Virus record (IMG/VR): IMGVR_UViG_3300036772_000222
Span: 1-36,918 of that record
Strand: one strand, 5' to 3'
Origin: a virus
Length of the DNA: 36,918 bases
Both the position numbers and the translations under genes were made by a program. A model generated the notes under the pieces. The model was not told the DNA's origin, made no database searches, and worked only from the letters and a program-made list of their open reading frames with translations. Position 1 is the first letter of the stretch. Every line of letters begins with the position of its first letter. Below, in pieces: positions 30,890 to 36,918 of this stretch.

Positions 30890-31081
30890 TTAATTAACGG
30901 GTGTCAGTGATTTAATATTAACGAAATAAGGTTCAACGTTAATTTCCACCACGGTAACCTTCGTTAAATCCCGGGCCACATCAACTGTTCTGACGACTCT
31001 GCCACCTCGAATGGCCTGATCGGGTTTATGCATAAATGTATCGCCCACCCCATGCTGGTGATTGAAAGAAGCGGCATTCAT
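30890..31081 (-). CDS. Small hypothetical early protein
   Basis: The protein is about 63 aa from MNAASFNHQHGVGDTFMHKP, starting 1 bp after the DUF3164 stop. It has a beta-type C-terminus (VDVARDLTKVTVVEINVEPY). A longer frame running upstream is only a shadow of DUF3164. About 84 bp to the next gene are AT-rich without a clear signal. Confidence 0.65.
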   Translation of the reverse strand: MNAASFNHQHGVGDTFMHKPDQAIRGGRVVRTVDVARDLTKVTVVEINVEPYFVNIKSLTPVN

Positions 31082-31082
31082 C

Positions 31083-31709
31083 TCACACCCCGGCAATATC
31101 AAGCGGAATGGCCACCAGTTTTCCCTGGCTGTCCTTTTCGCGAAAGTTGATATAGGTCTTTGAGACTGCGACCTGCAATGACTCACTGATGGCATCCTGC
31201 GCCAGTTTCCAGCGTGGGTCGTCAATTTTGACGCGGCGCAGGGAGAGAATGCGGGACATACTGAGGTTGCCTTCTTTATCGACCACAAAGGCATCCGCTA
31301 CCAGAGCGCGAAAATTGGGGTTAGCACCTTCAGACCATTCCATCACGCACTCATCAATAATGTCTTTCGCCACCTGCAACTCCGGCCCGAAGGTGAAAGA
31401 GTCCTGCACCTTAATTGAAATCTGCATTGAGCCGTCAAACGACGGGAACGTGACATTACCTTTAACACCACCAGGTTCGCGCCCGAATTTCTCGGCCAAC
31501 AAATCCATGCAGGCATAGCATTCATCAAAGGATTTGGTTTTAAACGCCACCAGTAATTCACAGATTTTGTGGGCTTCAGCCACCTGACGACGAACAAAGG
31601 CATCCATCTCGATATCGTAATCGGACACCTGATCAAGCGGCACCAGACGGCCCTTGCGGTCTTTCATATAGCCTTCAGGCACAATAACTTCATGATTATT
31701 AATGGACAT
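31083..31709 (-). CDS. DUF3164 protein
   Basis: The protein is about 208 aa from MSINNHEVIVPEGYMKDRKG, with SD AGGA upstream; a longer start overlaps the previous gene. It carries the DUF3164 family pattern: DYDIEMDAFVRRQVAEAHKI, FPSFDGSMQISIKVQDSFTF, and NMS-type C-terminal RILSLRRVKIDDPRWKLAQD. The family is common in the early regions of Mu-like phages; some members have been mislabelled as sulfate transporters. Its role is unknown. Confidence 0.9.
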   Translation of the reverse strand: MSINNHEVIVPEGYMKDRKGRLVPLDQVSDYDIEMDAFVRRQVAEAHKICELLVAFKTKSFDECYACMDLLAEKFGREPGGVKGNVTFPSFDGSMQISIKVQDSFTFGPELQVAKDIIDECVMEWSEGANPNFRALVADAFVVDKEGNLSMSRILSLRRVKIDDPRWKLAQDAISESLQVAVSKTYINFREKDSQGKLVAIPLDIAGV

Positions 31710-31908
31710 GCTTACTTTCCTCGTCATAAATAATGTGATTGCTAAGTTGATATTCAACGCTTTTGAGATGGGTACTAATAACTTCACGCAAATTATCCAT
31801 CATCGTGGACTCACAGGTGCAACACCCGTCGTCAGTAGCCTTGCAATGAACGCTGACATCCACACCACTGTCATTGTGCTGAACAGTAATCACCATTTTT
31901 ATAGCCAT
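31699..31908 (-). CDS. Small cysteine-containing early protein
   Basis: The protein is about 69 aa from MAIKMVITVQHNDSGVDVSV, with AGGGGA upstream. It contains CKATDDGCCTCESTMMDN, four cysteines in a short loop, so metal binding is possible. A longer frame upstream is a shadow of the neighbouring gene. It overlaps DUF3164 by 11 bp. Confidence 0.7.
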   Translation of the reverse strand: MAIKMVITVQHNDSGVDVSVHCKATDDGCCTCESTMMDNLREVISTHLKSVEYQLSNHIIYDEESKHVH

Positions 31909-31921
31909 ACTTTCCCCTGGA

Positions 31922-32206
31922 TTAATGTAAGGATTCAGACCAGACAATGCGGCACTCGTTAAGGGCATAAACCCCCTGACGATATCGCCCTTGCTGGTCA
32001 CTGCCGAACTGCACATATAACGCATGCCCGTTTCGGACAAGCAGGTCACACCATGCACAGGGACGCACCCGAATCACCGGTTTACCTCCATGCAACACGA
32101 TACTGGTCACGGTCACGCCTTCACTGGAAAGTGTCGCAATCACCGCTTCGATTTTCTCCAGGCTACACAGCAGCCCGGTATTGGATAAAATGGTTTTCTG
32201 TTGCAT
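31922..32206 (-). CDS. Hypothetical early protein downstream of MuB
   Basis: The 94-aa protein starts MQQKTILSNTGLLCSLEKIE and contains VIRVRPCAWCDLLVRNGHAL. The fold looks alpha/beta. No family is recognised. It lies 9 bp after the ATPase gene and before a small cysteine protein, so it is part of the early operon. Confidence 0.75.
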   Translation of the reverse strand: MQQKTILSNTGLLCSLEKIEAVIATLSSEGVTVTSIVLHGGKPVIRVRPCAWCDLLVRNGHALYVQFGSDQQGRYRQGVYALNECRIVWSESLH

Positions 32207-32215
32207 AACAACCTC

Positions 32216-33154
32216 TTAATGAATCAGCATTTCTGCAAATTTTTGAATGGCCGCAACGCTAATATCAGTTTTGCTGACGTCGCACATACGGCGAACGCCG
32301 CGAGACAACTTATACAGACGCCGTGCATTTCCTCTGGCCCCTTCATACAGGGCATAGCTGATTTCTTCGATACTGGCTTCCGGCAACAGGTCTGCGGCAA
32401 TCAGGCTAAAATCTTCACGCGGCAGGGTTTCTGACGGATTAACCGGGCGCACTTTACTGGCGGCAGACTTCACCTGTACACCCAGGCAAAATGCCAGGGC
32501 GACACGGCTGTAGAGCTGGGAATATTCCCCTTTACGCCCTGTCAGATTGACAATTAAACGAGGCATACCCGCCAGTACCACACCCACACCGGTTTTGTCA
32601 TGCAACCGGCGCAGCACTTCCAGCGAGCGGTAATGCAGCATCTCAGCCTCATCAATCATGACCAGACGTCCCGAGTCTTTCAGTGCCTGAACGCAGGTGT
32701 CCGTCATATCGTGAATAGTGCCCCTGCGGGTAAGACCCAGATGGCGACACAATTCTTCCAGAAGAACGCGGGCGGTATAGCCGGGGTCAGCTTCAATCAG
32801 AATAACTTCGGGGTTCTGGCGGGCGTATTCCTTGAGTATCATTGTCTTACCCAGCCCCGCCGCACCATGCAGCACACAGATTTCGCCTTCGGTATGTGCA
32901 TAATCAATCACCGTAAGCCCTTTACTGGCGCTGTCCGTTTTAACGAAATGGTACTTTTCCTGGTGGCTCTCACGCTGACGATCACGGCGCAAAAATTTGG
33001 CAATCAGCTCATGAATACCGGACTGGTCACCGTTGTACTTACGCTGCAACAGTTGGTTAACGGTTGCGGACGAGTAACCAATGGCACGGCCGATATACGC
33101 CTGCGAGTAGTCACGTTTCTCCATAACCTGCTGGAGTTCATCAATAATATCCAT
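32216..33154 (-). CDS. MuB-like transposition ATPase
   Basis: The 312-aa protein has an N-terminal helix-turn-helix (YIGRAIGYSSATVNQLLQRK, residues 20-39), Walker A GAAGLGKT (97-104), Walker B LVMIDEAE (164-171), and a C-terminal helical domain ending MCDVSKTDISVAAIQKFAEM. Like MuB it would bind target DNA in an ATP-dependent filament, deliver targets to the transposase and give target immunity. It lies 11 bp downstream of the transposase gene. Identity to the Mu protein itself is not needed for the call: the domain order and position are diagnostic. Confidence 0.95.
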   Translation of the reverse strand: MDIIDELQQVMEKRDYSQAYIGRAIGYSSATVNQLLQRKYNGDQSGIHELIAKFLRRDRQRESHQEKYHFVKTDSASKGLTVIDYAHTEGEICVLHGAAGLGKTMILKEYARQNPEVILIEADPGYTARVLLEELCRHLGLTRRGTIHDMTDTCVQALKDSGRLVMIDEAEMLHYRSLEVLRRLHDKTGVGVVLAGMPRLIVNLTGRKGEYSQLYSRVALAFCLGVQVKSAASKVRPVNPSETLPREDFSLIAADLLPEASIEEISYALYEGARGNARRLYKLSRGVRRMCDVSKTDISVAAIQKFAEMLIH

Positions 33155-33165
33155 AGCAACCTCGT

Positions 33166-35211
33166 TTATTTATGGTCTTCAGTTCCGGTCTTTTTTAAAT
33201 ATTCGTTCCGATCTTCTTCAAAGAAGAACAACGCTTCTTCTTTCTCACGCACCGGCAGTTTCAGACCCAGATCAAAATCGGGCTTATGCTCGATAGCTGG
33301 GGTACTTTGCTCGATAACTTTGCGTTTTTTCTTGTCCAGTAAAGCGACCTGACGACTGGTACGGGCCTGAATCTGACGCTCTATCTCGCTCACAGGCACT
33401 GCCGCCCGGGTGTTACCGTTCCAGATGGCTTTGCAGATGAATGCACCATCCATCTGTCGGACAATAACTTCATCAGCATTGCGCGTGTCATAAGCCACCC
33501 GCACCTCAAGACCATCGAAATCACTCAGAGAATCGGAGAAATAGTGGTTATTACTGAGTTGAATCCAGCCGCGCCCTACGATGCGGGTTTCTTCCGGCAT
33601 AAACATTTCCCTCAACTCAATTTCCGCCAGATATTCAATATCATCCCCCTCAGTGGCCAGAACGGCATCGCGGTAGCGGGCAGGGGTCAGATATTTTCCC
33701 TTATATTTTGGTAACTCACTGTGTTCATGGGTGTTGTTGTATGCGTCGATCTCTTCCTGAATTATCGCCTCAACCACATCCCATTCCGGCACCGCTTCCA
33801 GAGCTTTACGCTGGCGGTTATCAAGCTGTTTACCGTTGTGCTGTGCTTCTTCGGCGGATTCGACGGCCAGCATCAGTTTTCGGAGATTCTCCCGGTCGAC
33901 ACCGCGCCCGTTATAGGTTGGTGCCCGTTGCGCGATGGCATAGGGAATAACGCCGTTAAGCCGTTCAATTATCCCGCGAGCCTGCGGGTTACCGGGAATA
34001 CCGGTCATGTGGTCAACGCCAAGACGGGGGAAAATACCGGTCGTCTCTGCATCCAGCTTTTTGTTCTTTTGCCCCGGGCCGTTATCGGTGTACACGAATA
34101 ATGGCAAACCGTATAACTGCATGGCGTGGCGATAAGCATCAGATACCCCGCGCACGTTCTCGGAATACGACATACTCCAGCCGACCACAAACCGGGTGCG
34201 TCCGTCGATAATCAGCGTCAGCTCCGGGGTAAAGGCATGTTTACTGACCGGGTGTTTCACCTTCATATCCAGCGATTTACCGTCACATATCCAGCAACCA
34301 TTCACCGGCATCATTGACCAGTCGCGGCGGCTGTAGGTTTCCAGCGCCCGGGCAACAGAACCACTCACCCGACCGCGAGCCAGAACCCGTGGGGGTAGCT
34401 TATGCATCGCCCGGCAAATGGCATGGTAGGACGGCATTACCGCCAGCATGGCAGGCTGGTCGTGATATTCCTGCTGCCAGTCTTTTGAGAATTTGCGGTA
34501 ACAAAACTTCATGGTTGGCCCCTTTGGGTCGCGCCAGTAAGTGAGGAAGCGCGGTAGCCAGGAAATGTCTTCAATTTTCTTCGCTTTGTGATGACCAGGA
34601 GCCAGCAGCGTCAGTCGTTCCACGCTGTTATCAGCCCGCAGATAGTCCAGCACCCAGGTATTAAGCGAACGCGAGCCAATCCCGACACGCTTACCCTTGC
34701 GGGCATTCGCCACATCCACCATTGCCTGCAAATGAGTGGGTAATCGGCCACTCCTGGATTGTTCACAAATCATGTTAATAGCCTTCAGGCGGGATAACTT
34801 CGCATCTTCGATCGCCAGCACTTCGCACACCAGACCCATGCGGGCATCGGCAATAGCGCGTTGCTGAGAGGTCAGCTCACCCAGTTTGCTCTCAAGGAGG
34901 GCGGGACACTGGCGCATGATCTCCAGCTCCTGCTTCACCTTAAGCGCCCCAGACACAGAACGAATGGCCGGTACTTTTTTGCTCTTTGAAACGTCGTTTA
35001 AAATGGCATTAAGGTGCCGTTCACGAAGGGTGGCCTGAGCAGCTGATGGCAGGCAGTCGATGTGATATTCAAAAGCTTTGGTGCCTTCGCGGCGGCGACG
35101 TAATTCCGAATTACCCTCAACACATTTATCTAACTTGTTACGTATGTTGTGCTCTCTGCCAGGTAAGCCGGGCAACAATAAGCATTCTTTAGCAGTTAGC
35201 CAGATAGACAT
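33166..35211 (-). CDS. MuA-like DDE transposase
   Basis: The protein is about 681 aa (MuA is 663) from MSIWLTAKECLLLPGLPGRE. The N-terminal end-binding domain holds a winged-helix start. The catalytic core has Asp310 (CDGKSLD), Asp376 (TDNGPG) and Glu416 (RGIIERLNG), the DDE triad. The C-terminus is basic and Lys/Glu-rich, where MuA contacts MuB and ClpX. The start at 35211 is preferred over one 11 codons upstream because GCGGGG precedes it and it leaves the Ner-like gene clear. It would integrate and replicate the phage by transposition using the end sites at both termini. Confidence 0.96.
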   Translation of the reverse strand: MSIWLTAKECLLLPGLPGREHNIRNKLDKCVEGNSELRRRREGTKAFEYHIDCLPSAAQATLRERHLNAILNDVSKSKKVPAIRSVSGALKVKQELEIMRQCPALLESKLGELTSQQRAIADARMGLVCEVLAIEDAKLSRLKAINMICEQSRSGRLPTHLQAMVDVANARKGKRVGIGSRSLNTWVLDYLRADNSVERLTLLAPGHHKAKKIEDISWLPRFLTYWRDPKGPTMKFCYRKFSKDWQQEYHDQPAMLAVMPSYHAICRAMHKLPPRVLARGRVSGSVARALETYSRRDWSMMPVNGCWICDGKSLDMKVKHPVSKHAFTPELTLIIDGRTRFVVGWSMSYSENVRGVSDAYRHAMQLYGLPLFVYTDNGPGQKNKKLDAETTGIFPRLGVDHMTGIPGNPQARGIIERLNGVIPYAIAQRAPTYNGRGVDRENLRKLMLAVESAEEAQHNGKQLDNRQRKALEAVPEWDVVEAIIQEEIDAYNNTHEHSELPKYKGKYLTPARYRDAVLATEGDDIEYLAEIELREMFMPEETRIVGRGWIQLSNNHYFSDSLSDFDGLEVRVAYDTRNADEVIVRQMDGAFICKAIWNGNTRAAVPVSEIERQIQARTSRQVALLDKKKRKVIEQSTPAIEHKPDFDLGLKLPVREKEEALFFFEEDRNEYLKKTGTEDHK

Positions 35212-35224
35212 TATTATTCCCCGC

Positions 35225-35494
35225 TTAAGCAGTTTGTCGCTCATCAGAGCTATAACGGCTTGGCCAAATGATGTCTGGAGTTACACCGATTTTTTGTGCG
35301 ATCGTTTCTTCATAAGATGGGCAATCACGATAAAAAACATTCCTCGCAGTTCCTTTTCCGACGCCAAGTTCATTTTCAATATCCTCAATAGTGATGCCTT
35401 TGTTCTCGAGGGCTAAACGGATCGCTTTTTTTGACCAGTCATGGCCAGGCCTTATGAACAGGTGGGTCAGGTCTTGTCTATGCGAGCTAATCAT
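35225..35494 (-). CDS. Ner-like HTH regulator
   Basis: The protein is about 89 aa from MISSHRQDLTHLFIRPGHDW, with AAAGGA 6-7 bp upstream; an ATG eight codons earlier has no such site. The Ner/SfsB pattern is clear: HDWSKKAIRLALENKGITIE, DIENELGVGKGTARNVFYRD. Ner proteins bind the early operator and damp both early and repressor transcription. It is the first gene of the early operon. Confidence 0.92.
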   Translation of the reverse strand: MISSHRQDLTHLFIRPGHDWSKKAIRLALENKGITIEDIENELGVGKGTARNVFYRDCPSYEETIAQKIGVTPDIIWPSRYSSDERQTA

Positions 35495-35516
35495 GTGGTA
35501 TCCTTTATCGTTTAAC

Positions 35517-35541
35517 ATAACCGATAATCAAAAGCGGTTAT
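35517..35541. promoter_or_regulatory. Operator palindrome 1 (ATAACCG...CGGTTAT)
   Basis: Perfect 7-bp arms with an 11-bp gap, located downstream of the early start and just before the Ner-like gene. It shares the CCG/CGG half-site with two other palindromes in the same intergenic region, so it is a likely site for the repressor or Ner. Confidence 0.65.
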
Positions 35542-35553
35542 TGCTTTCGTTAA

Positions 35554-35582
35554 AATATACGATCACAAAAAACCGAAGTCAA
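35554..35582 (-). promoter_or_regulatory. Early promoter (Pe-like)
   Basis: On the minus strand, TTGACT (35577-35582), a 17-bp spacer and TATATT (35554-35559) form a strong sigma-70-type promoter. The start would be near 35547. The -35 sits inside an inverted repeat, as expected for repression during lysogeny. Confidence 0.85.
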
Positions 35583-35590
35583 CGGTTTTT
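35568..35590. promoter_or_regulatory. Operator palindrome 2 (AAAAACCG...CGGTTTTT)
   Basis: Eight-bp arms with a 7-bp gap, covering the -35 box of the early promoter. Binding here would block RNA polymerase. The CCG/CGG half-site matches its neighbours. Confidence 0.68.
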
Positions 35591-35604
35591 CGGATATATA
35601 TCCG
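35591..35604. promoter_or_regulatory. Operator palindrome 3 (CGGATATATATCCG)
   Basis: A perfect 14-bp palindrome immediately next to palindrome 2 and 29 bp before the repressor ATG. Its TATATA core could also be the -10 of the repressor promoter, allowing autoregulation. Confidence 0.65.
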
Positions 35605-35632
35605 AATCCGGGGTTTTACAGAGAATTAGATA

Positions 35633-36217
35633 ATGAATTCAAATGATTGCCACGAAAAAACCGAGGTGGAAGAAAAAAACCGTGAACAGTTTTTTCTCCA
35701 GTATGGAATAAACCGTTTTCCTGAAAGACTGAAGGAGGCGATGGCCAGGGCGCACATCCCTAGTAATAACCAGCTAGCTAAGTTAACTGAGTTATCTGAG
35801 GCAACCATACGGAAGTACCTGAAAGGTGAAACTTATCCGACGCTTGATCGTCTTGCTTTACTTGCTGACGCCTGTTCGTGCTCTTTAGCATGGTTAGCAA
35901 GTGGAGAAGGGAAAGGTGATATGGATACAATAAAAACAAACGAGGGCTTCGGTAAAATAAACGAGAAAAAGGACTCCGAGTTCGAGAATATATTATCGTA
36001 TTTAACTGATGAACAAAGAGAAAAGCTACTTAAGGTCATTTATACGCAAGGGATAGCTACGATTTTACGGCTTGATGATAGTTTAGGAACACAGCTGTTA
36101 GCTCTTCCAGATGAAGAAAAGGAACGCCTGCTGACTCTGCACGAAGCTAAAAAAGGGGCATCTGATGCTGGTGATAGGGGCGAGTCTGGTTCCCCCACCC
36201 AACAACGAGCAGGATAA
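35633..36217 (+). CDS. Phage repressor, XRE-type HTH
   Basis: The 194-aa protein is divergent from the early operon. Residues about 25-90 form a helix-turn-helix of the Cro/CI type: RFPERLKEAMARAHIPSNNQ, then LAKLTELSEATIRKYLKGET, then YPTLDRLALLADACSCSLAW. The remainder is charged and helical and ends in a polar tail, possibly for oligomerisation or proteolytic control as in Mu c. There is no LexA-type serine/lysine protease domain. The gene is AT-rich compared with the late genes. Its ATG follows AGAGAATTAGATA. Confidence 0.9.
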   Translation: MNSNDCHEKTEVEEKNREQFFLQYGINRFPERLKEAMARAHIPSNNQLAKLTELSEATIRKYLKGETYPTLDRLALLADACSCSLAWLASGEGKGDMDTIKTNEGFGKINEKKDSEFENILSYLTDEQREKLLKVIYTQGIATILRLDDSLGTQLLALPDEEKERLLTLHEAKKGASDAGDRGESGSPTQQRAG

Positions 36218-36579
36218 GCCTTAAGCGCTTGTCATGCTGACTGATATAGGGTTAGAAGTTGATTTGGTGGGCGGGGGGAAGTTATGGCCAGTACGTCATA
36301 TTCACCTCTACTACACATCGTTAAAACGGCTTAGTTTCGGTAACCTAGCAACGCGATACTGCTAAACCAAAAGAACCTAAAACAAAAAAACATGTTCTTT
36401 TCTCATACAGAGAATGATTGTTTTTTTAAGACCACTTTCAAGTCTAATCAATGAGTTAATATCAAAAGAAAGCAACAACAGAAAAGAACCTAATTTGCTT
36501 TTGCTCAGGAAAGAAAAAAACTAATTTGGTGTTTGGAAATGCAAATTTTCATTTAGAAAATGAAATATCAACTACCTGA

Positions 36580-36605
36580 TGGATAAGATTATTTAAACTT
36601 ATCCA
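36580..36605. repeat. Inverted repeat TGGATAAG...CTTATCCA
   Basis: Perfect 8-bp arms with a 10-base AT-rich gap. It may be a weak terminator for repressor transcripts or a protein site near the phage end. The role is not clear. Confidence 0.55.
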
Positions 36606-36642
36606 TAAAACGCTCATTCCTGATTGTTATCTGCTTAAAGTT

Positions 36643-36791
36643 GCGCAAAATAGAATGCAAAAAACGCTATTTTTGCTCATTTTCTCCCGAGCTATGCAAA
36701 AGCACAGAACTCGCCTGTAACCATTGCCAGCTCTGGCCTCACAAATAAAATCGACGCTCGATCCGCTATGCAATATTGATCACTACCCCAC
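36643..36791. repeat. Phage end with transposase-binding-type repeats (immunity side)
   Basis: Motifs GCGCAAAATA (36643-36652), ATGCAAAAAA (36655-36664), TATGCAAAA (36693-36701) and TATGCAATA (36767-36775) are reversed copies of the TTTTGCAT motif found at the other end. The outermost copy lies at the same distance from the tip as its partner. They fit MuA-type end sites. Confidence 0.72.
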
Positions 36792-36796
36792 ACAAT
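36792..36796. repeat. Target-site duplication, right copy (ACAAT)
   Basis: It matches the copy at 123-127. The exact phage boundary may be one base further right, because the A is shared with a CA terminus. Confidence 0.75.
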
Positions 36797-36918
36797 GCGG
36801 GTAACGAGGTCACCACCACGACCGAACACACCGTGCATGTTGATAACCACGCCTACAACGGCCTGACGATTAACACCGTGGCGCATGATGATGTGGTGAA
36901 CCACGACGCATCATTGCG
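36797..36918 (+). pseudogene. Giant Ig-like-repeat adhesin, 3' part, cut off by prophage
   Basis: The frame is open from position 36797 to the window edge and continues the left fragment exactly: GNEVTTTTEHTVHVDNHAYN, then GLTINTVAHDDVVNHDASL. This is the Ig-like repeat pattern with a VD linker and an LTINTVA-type start of the next domain. Upstream in the phage the same frame meets TAA at 36746-36748, so this part has no start and is inferred not to be translated in the lysogen. Confidence 0.7.

Larger units (their letters stand above)
128..36791. mobile_element. Complete Mu-like transposable prophage
   Basis: The element is bounded by a 5-bp direct repeat and by similar ends that share TGT at the tip and the motif GCATAG at the same distance (27 bp). 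It carries a MuA-like DDE transposase, a MuB-like ATPase, a Ner-like regulator, a repressor, GemA, Mor and C homologues, and a full Mu-type head, contractile-tail and lysis set in Mu order. It lies in reverse orientation, with immunity on the right and tail fibres on the left. No tyrosine integrase or tRNA target is present. No structural gene appears broken, so the prophage may be functional. This is inferred, not shown. The right border could be 36792 if the ends follow the TG...CA rule strictly. Confidence 0.95.
36218..36791. other. Non-coding immunity-end region
   Basis: The 570-bp AT-rich stretch between the repressor and the phage end has no convincing gene on either strand. It contains the inverted repeats AAAAGAAC/GTTCTTTT (36369-36376 and 36394-36401) and TGGATAAG/CTTATCCA (36580-36587 and 36598-36605), and a set of transposase-type motifs near the end. 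Confidence 0.7.

Noticed and set aside
30890-31294. 134-codon version of the small gene after DUF3164
   Set aside because: Its first 70 codons are a shadow of DUF3164; only the part from 31081 is likely real.
32600-33352. 250-codon open frame on the plus strand
   Set aside because: It is antisense to the MuB-like gene and the end of the transposase gene, with no own signals.
36692-36904. 70-codon frame on the minus strand across the right phage border
   Set aside because: It crosses the host-phage junction, and the host side is coding on the opposite strand.
1-36918. CRISPR array, tRNA, rRNA, tyrosine integrase or insertion sequence
   Set aside because: No regularly spaced repeats, no cloverleaf-like sequence and no second transposase or integrase were seen; the only mobile element is the prophage itself.

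Overview
The window is one complete Mu-like transposable prophage (about 128-36791, roughly 36.7 kb) with about 125 bp of host DNA on each side. The host pieces join in frame, once one copy of a 5-bp repeat (ACAAT) is removed, into part of a large Ig-like-repeat surface adhesin of the BapA/SiiE kind. That adhesin type, the enterobacterial style of the phage genes and the moderately high GC suggest a Gram-negative gammaproteobacterium, most likely Enterobacterales. The genus cannot be read from the sequence.

The prophage lies reversed relative to the usual Mu map. Its immunity end is on the right and its tail-fibre end on the left, and nearly all genes are on the minus strand. From right to left: the plus-strand repressor (35633-36217) faces a divergent early promoter with three CGG/CCG palindromes. 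The early operon follows, with a Ner-like regulator, MuA-like DDE transposase, MuB-like ATPase, and a run of small early genes (including DUF3164, DUF2786, DUF4406 and GemA families) ending at a Mor-family activator (26661-27089). Two small paralogous zinc-ribbon/membrane genes lie between it and a second Mor/C-family activator (25401-25871).

The late genes follow in Mu order. They are a lysis cassette (mini-ORF, holin, lysozyme, overlapping Rz/Rz1), small terminase, a DNA methyltransferase, large terminase, portal, F and G head proteins, a terminator, protease/scaffold I, a DUF2190-like capsid protein, major capsid protein T, the gp35-gp38 connector and neck genes, sheath, tube, a frameshifted tail chaperone, tape measure, N and P hub proteins, gp45 spike, gp46, gp47, gp48, tail fibre, tail-fibre assembly protein and one unknown terminal gene. 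No Gin-type invertase or Mom-like gene was seen.

The most unusual feature is regulatory. Four copies of a TGAA-N4-TTCA dyad sit exactly 25 bp upstream of a similar -10 box. They lie in front of the C-like activator gene, the lysis cassette, gene I and gp46. Two of these promoters place the expected start of transcription on the A of the ATG (gene I and gp46), which predicts leaderless mRNAs. The other two place it just inside a hairpin, so that only read-through RNA would fold the terminator or the hairpin next to the ribosome-binding site. This resembles the Mu middle/late promoter layout (Pm, Plys, PI, PP) but uses a different operator from the TTAT-N6-ATAA site of Mu C.
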